A stretch of DNA of 64,000 nt. It comes from Vicia villosa. Taxonomy: Eukaryota; Streptophyta; Magnoliopsida; Fabales; Fabaceae. The notes under the pieces are model-generated. The model was given only the letters and a program-made list of their open reading frames with translations. It did not search any database and was not told where the DNA came from. Shown piece after piece: positions 58,723-64,000 of the stretch. Where the stretch lies: assembly GCF_029867415.1 (NCBI RefSeq), contig NW_026705178.1, forward strand, positions 624,501 through 688,500. The letters are read 5' to 3'. Made by a program: the position numbers and the translations under genes. Numbering within the stretch: the stretch's first letter is position 1; the number at the start of each line of letters is the position of its first letter.

Positions 58723-58910
58723 AAGGATAAAGCTAACATGTGTCTTTGGGGCACATGTTAAGAAACCTAAATATAGTAAATTTGTATTGGAAAACGTAAT
58801 AAACACATTAATTATAAATTTTTTATGAAAATAATGCACAATTTTTTAGAAAAAAGTTCTACATTTAGCTCTTAACATGTGCCCTTAGGGCACATGTTAG
58901 CATGACCCTT
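58723..58910. mobile_element. MITE, about 188 bp
   Basis: Inverted ends built around GCTAACATGTG (left 58732, right inverse 58887-58900), each followed by a second partial palindrome GGGCACATGTTAAG. Flanked by similar TTAAAATA stretches. Non-coding. Confidence 0.7.
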
Positions 58911-58982
58911 AAAATAAATAGATTTTTAAGGTGAAAGATGAATAAGGGCATAAGGGAAATAACATATAAAAGGTCTAAGGGA

Positions 58983-59514
58983 TTGATCGTACCTGATCAG
59001 AAGAATCGTCAAGGCGGCTGTATCTGGCTTGAAGAGCAAGATGGGGGGGTACCTGCAAGGTCCTCCGATGCTTAAGTCAGTAGCTATCAGAGAATGAGGG
59101 TTTTGAGTGAAGAATTGAATACCTGACCCTCTAGTGAAAGAGGGTATTTATAGCCCCCAGCGCTGGGCCAAGGTTCCCTAATTGGGCCAGATCCAATTGG
59201 AGGCCCACGTGTTAGGAAACTGCCAGAACGTCCCGTGCTAGGGCTGAGTCAGCAGGAGACTCACGTTCTGGATGCACATGGCGTAGGGTTCGGAGATGGT
59301 TGACCGAATCCTTCGCTGAGACGTGACGCGTGGTCTTCGCGCGTGGATAACTCTCGGCGGTTACCCAGTAAGTGGGCCCAAATGATTTGGGCCTACTCGG
59401 CTAGAGTCTTCGCGCGGGGGCAACCTTTGACGGTTGCCCAGTAATTGAGCCCAAGGGATTTGGGCCTGCTCGGCTGGTAACAAGGGTTGGGCCTGCTCGG
59501 CCCAGTCCAGAACA
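58983..59514 (-). repeat. 3' LTR of Tat element
   Basis: The inner end is well placed: minus strand TGTTCTGGACTGGG (59514) preceded by polypurine ACTTGGGGGGCTCC. The outer end (GGTACGATCA at 58983) is inferred from the last CA before AT-rich flanking DNA; about 532 bp. Repeated GGGCCTGCTCGG motifs inside. Confidence 0.55.
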
Positions 59515-59528
59515 GGAGCCCCCCAAGT
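59515..59528 (-). other. Polypurine tract of Tat element
   Basis: Minus strand CTTGGGGGGCTCC directly before the 3' LTR. Confidence 0.7.
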
Positions 59529-59790
59529 CATTAGTCTTATAAGGGTGATGACTTTAACCAGGAGGTTAGCCGAGCACGGACAACGGTTTCCAATGCTGGG
59601 CTTCTCGAGGGCTTAGGTCGGCCAGTGTCCAAGGGAGCCGGGGAGACGTTGTCTCGGTTTTTAACACGTTTTGGTTGTCACTTGTCAGCGTGATTGACAG
59701 GTGTCAGCTGTACAGGCTGTAATTATTGCTGCGCCGTTTTTAGGGATGAAAGCAGACGGCGCCTTTTGGAGTTCCCAAGATGTTTTGGGA

Positions 59791-59899
59791 CACGTGGCCT
59801 CCTTTCGTGGATGGAGCCGCCTTTGGGGTGCAGGCAATGATGGCGCCTCCTAGGCTGCCTAGGCCATCATGACACCCTTTGGCCTTCTTTCCCTATATA
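59791..59899 (+). promoter_or_regulatory. Promoter of the antisense ORF
   Basis: G-box CACGTG at 59791-59796 and TATA box in CCTATATAAGG (59890-59900), about 100 bp apart, on the plus strand between the polypurine tract and the antisense ORF. A CT-rich leader follows (59955-60000). It lies outside the LTR, so the ORF seems to have its own promoter. Confidence 0.65.
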
Positions 59900-60003
59900 A
59901 GGAGTGAGGAGATCACTCATTTGTCACTTAACATTTTTCAAAACTTCAAGATTCGCTCACTGTCTCCTCCTCGTCTCGTTCATCTCTTCCTCGTTTTCTT
60001 CAA

Positions 60004-60420
60004 GTAAGTTCCTCGTCTCCTTCATGTCTTTATTTAAGTTTTAAGTATGTCTTTTGAGTGCGGCGGGCATGAGTGGTGAGTGCAACGAGCAGGATTCATG
60101 AATTAGCCGAGTAGATCTAGGAAATAACCGTTTCTCCCACGCGTTCGCCGAGTGATATTTGAGTAAGCGGAGCAGGAACGTTTGAATGAGACGTCTAGCC
60201 TTTAAGATTAATTAGGAGTGGTTTGAATGCCACGAGCAGTAGGGGTTGCATGTCCCGGTGAGGATATGGGTTTGCCGACCTTACCCTGAGGGTGCTTTAG
60301 CTCGTCGGTCATTCGGTGATTGGGGGAATTTTCTTCGTCCCTTTTCCTCGCCCTTTCACTTGACTTGCGGTGAAAGGGTGGATTTGACCAGTCGAATTCA
60401 CTGTTTCCTCTGCTTTTCAG
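60004..60420 (+). other. Predicted 5'-UTR intron of antisense ORF
   Basis: Donor CAA/GTAAGT at 60004 and acceptor TGCTTTTCAG ending at 60420, four bases before the ATG. 417 nt. Consensus sites on both sides; splicing not tested. Confidence 0.55.
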
Positions 60421-60424
60421 GTAA

Positions 60425-62353
60425 ATGGCCGACGAGAACAAGGACGATATCGTTTTCGACATTTCAGACGGGGATGAAGCTGTTGGCTCGCAAGGGGACA
60501 TTCCCATCGTCGAGACATCCCCGAGGGCACTTGAAGAATGGGTGGCCGTCGCTCCGAGAACGATTGCATCGCGCTTCTCGGCGCGTCCTAAGGAAGCTTT
60601 TAATGTTATCGAGGACCTTGACCAGGACGAGGAGCCTTCTTGGGGTGCCTTTGTGCCCAGGTCTCACCAGAGGATCTGCTCGCAATTCCCGGGTCCTCGC
60701 TTTGCTATGTACGAGTTTGTTTTTAAAGAGGTCGGCCTTCGACTCCCCTTCACTTGTTTACAGCGGAGCGTCTTCAGTTGGTTGCGCCTGTGCCCGTCCC
60801 AGCTTCACCCCAACGCCTTCGCGTTTTTAAGGGCCTTTGAAGTTGTATGCGGTTTTCTGGAGGTCGAAGCGACTCTGCCTCTTTTCTTTAGGGTATTTCA
60901 TTTGCAGAGGTTGCGTGATCCGGACGGCAAGTGGAGTTGGGTGTCGTTTAAGCAGCCGAAGAAGCTGTTCGCCATTTATCAGGACTCTATCAAGCATTTC
61001 AAGAGTCGATATTTTTTGGTTAAGCCACTTACCCCCGAGGCCGAGAACCACTTGTTCGAGGAGCGCGAGTATATCGAGGATGGAGTGAAGAAGGTGGGTC
61101 CCTCTGCTCGGTTCCCACTGGAGTGGCAGCCCGATCACTTCGAGCGTGGGACTGACTATTACATCTTCCGGGATGAGGATCTCAATGAGCGGGATACAGG
61201 TGGGTACCAGCGGTTCACATCTTTTGTGGACGGGTTTAGACCGGCTGTATGTACGTATCCTAACGGGGATCCCCTGTTCGAGGAAGATGGAGGCCCCATG
61301 CTGGAGCCTCGGTACATCAACACCAAAGTTGTCCTCGAGTGCGGAAGTTACGGGGACGCTATGATTTTGTTAGGTGAGATAGCTATTACTTGTTCGAGCA
61401 ATATCTTTTCGGTTCTAACTCTTTATTTTGCAGGAAAAATGGCCGACTTGCATGACAAAATTGTGAAGATGAGGGCAAAGAACAAGGGGGCCGTCAAGGT
61501 GTCCGTGAAACGAACGCAGGTCGAGGAGGTCAAGGCGGCTGCTGCGGGTGTCCCTGACAGTGGCTCTCCTTCGTCAGTTGGGACGACCTCGCGTGGTTCT
61601 CCAGCCGGAAAAAAGCAAAAGAATGAAGGGACCACGGAGCTTCGTCCTTTTATCATCGACAACCCCTCCGAGGAAGATATAGTGCTGCCCTCTTGTACTC
61701 TGCACATGGGAATTTTCTCAAAGAGGAATGTGCTGCTCGAGCGCGAGGAGGTGAGGCACATTGTCAGGCGAGACCGGGCGGCTCGAGACAAGGATTTGTC
61801 CGAGGACCTCGAAGGGATGATGAGGGTGGCCGCCTTGGCTTTGGCCCTCAATGCTCAAAATGTCTGTCCCAAGAAGGACTATGATGCTCTGCAGACCAAA
61901 TATGATGAGCTGGAGCATGAGTTTGAAAATTATAAAGACAAGTATGAGGTCCAGAGCGGCATAGTGGAAGACCTCGTCAAAGAGCGGAACAAGGTCGCGG
62001 ACTTGGAGGCCGAGGGAAAAAGGCTCCATGAGCGAATTGCTGATTTGGAGAGGTCTCATCTCCCTGCTGCCGAGGAGGATGAAGACGAGAAAGCTTTGGT
62101 GACGCGCTCTCAGCTTCTGGTCAAGGTGAGGGAGCTGGAGGTCGACTGTGTTGCTACCTTGGGGGTTGGTTTCAAAGCTGCAGTGGATCAGCTGAAAGTC
62201 CTCAACCCGCGCTTGGTGACGAGGGGCATTGGTCCATATAATAAGGTTGTGGACGGGCGAATTGAATCAAACCCGGAGTTCGAGGACTGGGAAGATGAGC
62301 AGGAGCCCCAGGGTGAGGACAACGGTGCCGAGGATGAGGATGGTGACGTCTGA
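60425..62353 (+). CDS. Tat antisense ORF protein (Transposase_28-like)
   Basis: 642 codons if unspliced. N-terminal acidic stretch, then at about residues 90-160 a hydrophobic helical domain (LQRSVFSWLRLCPSQLHPNA followed by FLRAFEVVCGFLEVEATLPL) like the plant 'putative gypsy type transposon' family. The middle is Ser/Gly/Lys-rich; the C-terminal third is a long coiled coil (about 480-550) and the end is very acidic. A 60-nt segment (61374-61433) has perfect splice sites (G/GTGAGA and TTTTGCAG/G) and can be removed in frame. No enzyme motifs seen. The protein's role in the element is unknown; structural or nuclear functions are guesses. Encoded opposite to pol and tail-to-tail with it. Confidence 0.8.
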   Translation: MADENKDDIVFDISDGDEAVGSQGDIPIVETSPRALEEWVAVAPRTIASRFSARPKEAFNVIEDLDQDEEPSWGAFVPRSHQRICSQFPGPRFAMYEFVFKEVGLRLPFTCLQRSVFSWLRLCPSQLHPNAFAFLRAFEVVCGFLEVEATLPLFFRVFHLQRLRDPDGKWSWVSFKQPKKLFAIYQDSIKHFKSRYFLVKPLTPEAENHLFEEREYIEDGVKKVGPSARFPLEWQPDHFERGTDYYIFRDEDLNERDTGGYQRFTSFVDGFRPAVCTYPNGDPLFEEDGGPMLEPRYINTKVVLECGSYGDAMILLGEIAITCSSNIFSVLTLYFAGKMADLHDKIVKMRAKNKGAVKVSVKRTQVEEVKAAAAGVPDSGSPSSVGTTSRGSPAGKKQKNEGTTELRPFIIDNPSEEDIVLPSCTLHMGIFSKRNVLLEREEVRHIVRRDRAARDKDLSEDLEGMMRVAALALALNAQNVCPKKDYDALQTKYDELEHEFENYKDKYEVQSGIVEDLVKERNKVADLEAEGKRLHERIADLERSHLPAAEEDEDEKALVTRSQLLVKVRELEVDCVATLGVGFKAAVDQLKVLNPRLVTRGIGPYNKVVDGRIESNPEFEDWEDEQEPQGEDNGAEDEDGDV

Positions 62354-62895
62354 TCAGTTTACCATTGGTTGTGGCCTGTGTGCCAGTTTTGTGGCCTGCG
62401 TGCCAATGTTTTGTGGCCTGCGTGCCAATGTTTTTAATGGGGCGATGCCCGGATAATGTTTGTAATATTTGGATATCCCGGCCAGTTTGGTCGGTTTTTA
62501 ATACTACTCTGCTTTTATGTTTCAACGTTTATTTGCGCTTATCCGATATTTATTGTCGAATGTTTTTATGTTTATGCTCGACCGAGGTTTGTAGTCCGGG
62601 CGTGTATTGTACGGTCCGGGTGCGCAGAGCACGTGTGCGCCAAGAGCGAGCTCGAGGCAGCGGTTGGTGCCACGTGCTCGCGGCGTGAATGATCCCATCG
62701 CGAGCTGGGGTTCTACCGTGCAGGTACTTCCGCGGAGGGTCTGTGTGCTAGGCCCGTCGCGTGGTCGGCTTTGCCCCTTGTTAGGGTAATCTGACCGATT
62801 CTGTCGTGGAGCATGCACGCTCGTACCAGGGCGCGAGTCCTTGCCCAGCCTTGCCTCGTGTTCGTTACGAGCGGGCGGGTGCTGTTAGGGTGTTT
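62354..62895. other. Non-coding gap between antisense ORF and pol
   Basis: About 540 bp. Starts with GTGGCCTGYGTGCCA repeated three times (62371-62430). No convincing ORF; transcripts from both sides would converge and end here. Confidence 0.5.
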
Positions 62896-64000
62896 CTAAC
62901 TGTAGTAGCGTCTGAGTTTTTCAGCATTCCAAGGTCGAGCGAGTTTTTCGCCGAGGAGGCTCTCGAGGTAATACGCACCGTTTTCGGTTTTATCGTAAAC
63001 TCGGTATGGGCCTTCCCAGTTCGGGGCTAGTTTGCCCTCGCGAGAATCTTTCATGTTCCTGCGGAGCACTAAGTCTCCGACTTCGAATGCGCGCTTGATA
63101 ACTTTAGCGTTATGTCTTAATGTTATTTGTTGTTTCAATTTCTCTTCTCGGAGGGAAGATCTTGTCCGGATTTCCTCGACCATGTCGAGTTCCTCCCTCA
63201 TAGCTTCGTCATTGAGTTCTTCCTCGAGGGGTGACTCGGTCCGACGAGACGGTTCTCGGATCTCCACGGGGATCACGGCTTCAGTGCCATAGGTCAACCT
63301 GAACGGAGTTTCCCCGGTGCTCGAATGCGGGGTCGTTCTGTATGCCCAGAGGACGCTGTGCAGCTCTTCGACCCAAGCTTTTTTTGCCTCGCCCAGCCTT
63401 CTCTTCAATCTACGGAGAATGACCCGGTTGGCGGCTTCAGCCTGTCCGTTAGTTTGGGGGTGCTCGACCGAAGTGAAGTGCTGCTTCGTCCCGAGTTTGG
63501 CCACGAATTCCTGGAATTTTTTGTCCGTGAACTGGGTGCCGTTGTCGGTTATTATCGCCTGTGGTACCCCGAATCGAGCGAGTATGTTCCGCTTGTAAAA
63601 TCGGAGTACGTTTTGGGATGTGATTTTAGCGAGCGCTTCAGCTTCTATCCATTTCGTGAAGTAATCCACAGCGACCACCAGATATTTGTTTTGGTAGGAT
63701 CCGACCGGGAAAGGTCCGAGGAGGTCCATTCCCCACGTGGAGAAAGGCCAAGGCGAGGAGAGAGATTTGAGCTCGTTCAGGGGAGCCAGGTGCATGTCGG
63801 CGTGACGCTGGCATTTGTCGCATTTCTTGACATATTCTTTGGCGTCCTGCTGCATGGTCGGCCAGTAATAGCCGGCTCTGAGGGATTTCCTAGCTAGTGA
63901 CCGCCCGCCGAGGTGTTGGCCGTTGATTCCACCATGAAGCTCTTGGAGTACCTCCAGTGCTTGCGAGGCATCGATGCATTTAAGGAGGGGGATGGAGAAG
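62896..64000 (-). CDS. Tat-lineage pol, zinc finger and integrase (partial)
   Basis: Open from the window edge to the TAG at 62896. Begins with an HHCC zinc finger (LHGGINGQHL near 63910-63950, CDKCQ near 63815), then integrase with D (GMDLLGPF), D (IITDNGTQF) and E (GQAEAANRVILRRLKR), and a C-terminal part (EVGDLVLRR, LAPNWEGPYRV) ending RPWNAEKLRRYYS. No chromodomain. No stop in the visible part, so the element could be recent. The rest of pol is outside the window. Confidence 0.93.
   Translation of the reverse strand, partial: FSIPLLKCIDASQALEVLQELHGGINGQHLGGRSLARKSLRAGYYWPTMQQDAKEYVKKCDKCQRHADMHLAPLNELKSLSSPWPFSTWGMDLLGPFPVGSYQNKYLVVAVDYFTKWIEAEALAKITSQNVLRFYKRNILARFGVPQAIITDNGTQFTDKKFQEFVAKLGTKQHFTSVEHPQTNGQAEAANRVILRRLKRRLGEAKKAWVEELHSVLWAYRTTPHSSTGETPFRLTYGTEAVIPVEIREPSRRTESPLEEELNDEAMREELDMVEEIRTRSSLREEKLKQQITLRHNAKVIKRAFEVGDLVLRRNMKDSREGKLAPNWEGPYRVYDKTENGAYYLESLLGEKLARPWNAEKLRRYYS

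Larger units (their letters stand above)
58983..64000 (-). mobile_element. Tat-lineage Ty3/gypsy element, 3' part
   Basis: Read on the minus strand: zinc-finger and integrase end of pol (64000-62896), a gap of about 540 bp, an antisense ORF (60425-62353, plus strand), a polypurine tract and a 3' LTR. This layout, with an extra ORF opposite to pol between integrase and 3' LTR, is known from Tat elements such as Grande and Retand. The element is much more GC-rich than its surroundings. Gag, protease, RT and the 5' LTR lie beyond the window. Confidence 0.8.

Noticed and set aside
62522..62818. Overlapping ORFs on both strands in the GC-rich gap
   Set aside because: Open frames are expected by chance in GC-rich DNA; no domain, and both known genes end at its edges.
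63032..63897. Plus-strand ORFs opposite integrase
   Set aside because: Antisense shadows of a well-supported integrase.

Overview
The window looks like repeat-rich nuclear DNA from a papilionoid legume, probably of the galegoid (IRLC) group. Two things suggest this: several Ogre/Tat-type LTR retrotransposon remains with an arginine-tRNA-like primer site, and three small two-exon genes for secreted cysteine-rich defensin-like (DEFL/NCR-type) peptides. The species cannot be named from the sequence alone. Most of the window is AT-rich and packed with (TA)n tracts. The right end (from about 58.98 kb) is clearly more GC-rich because it is a different retroelement.

Layout. 1-4.2 kb: minus-strand relic of an Ogre-like element (copy 1). 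4.3-4.85 kb: an upstream region homologous to those of the DEFL genes, but with no gene attached. 5.45-5.85 kb: a Mutator-type foldback element. 7.27-7.83 kb: DEFL gene 1 (minus); its upstream region is split by a foldback element (8.0-8.7 kb) and a nearly full-length LINE (8.7-12.5 kb). 13.1-18.3 kb: a young chromovirus (Ty3/gypsy) with both LTRs but three stop codons. 18.3-21 kb: a large foldback element and a cluster of small foldback elements embedded in (TA)n tracts. 22.4-27.7 kb: Ogre-like copy 2, which keeps its 5' LTR, followed by an oppositely oriented degenerate LTR-like region (to about 30.9 kb) and a Tat-type RNase H relic. 32.5-37.1 kb: the only ordinary housekeeping-type gene, a complete nine-exon S28 serine carboxypeptidase with a LINE relic in its large second intron. 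37.4-40.0 kb: copia, env-like and LINE relics plus MITEs. 40.3-40.7 kb: DEFL gene 2 (minus). 42.1-43.3 kb: a 1.2-kb foldback element. 44-46.6 kb: copia gag relics. 46.8-55.3 kb: a SIRE/Maximus-like copia element that lacks reverse transcriptase and RNase H but keeps gag, protease, integrase and an env-like third ORF. 57.9-58.5 kb: DEFL gene 3 (plus). 58.98 kb to the end: the 3' part of a Tat-lineage element, with integrase on the minus strand and a long antisense ORF on the plus strand.

Function. The intact cellular genes are the S28 peptidase and three DEFL peptides, which share one cysteine spacing (C-x6-C-x5/6-C-x3-C-x10-C-x4-C-C-C) and a 70-nt first exon encoding the signal peptide. DEFL1 and DEFL3 also share promoter and distal upstream sequence, so this is the remains of a duplicated DEFL cluster broken up by transposons. 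Three retroelement lineages here each carry an additional ORF in a different position: Ogre ORF1 before gag, the Tat antisense ORF after integrase, and the SIRE env-like ORF after pol. The last two have promoter-like sequence of their own. All calls come from reading the sequence; no database search was run.
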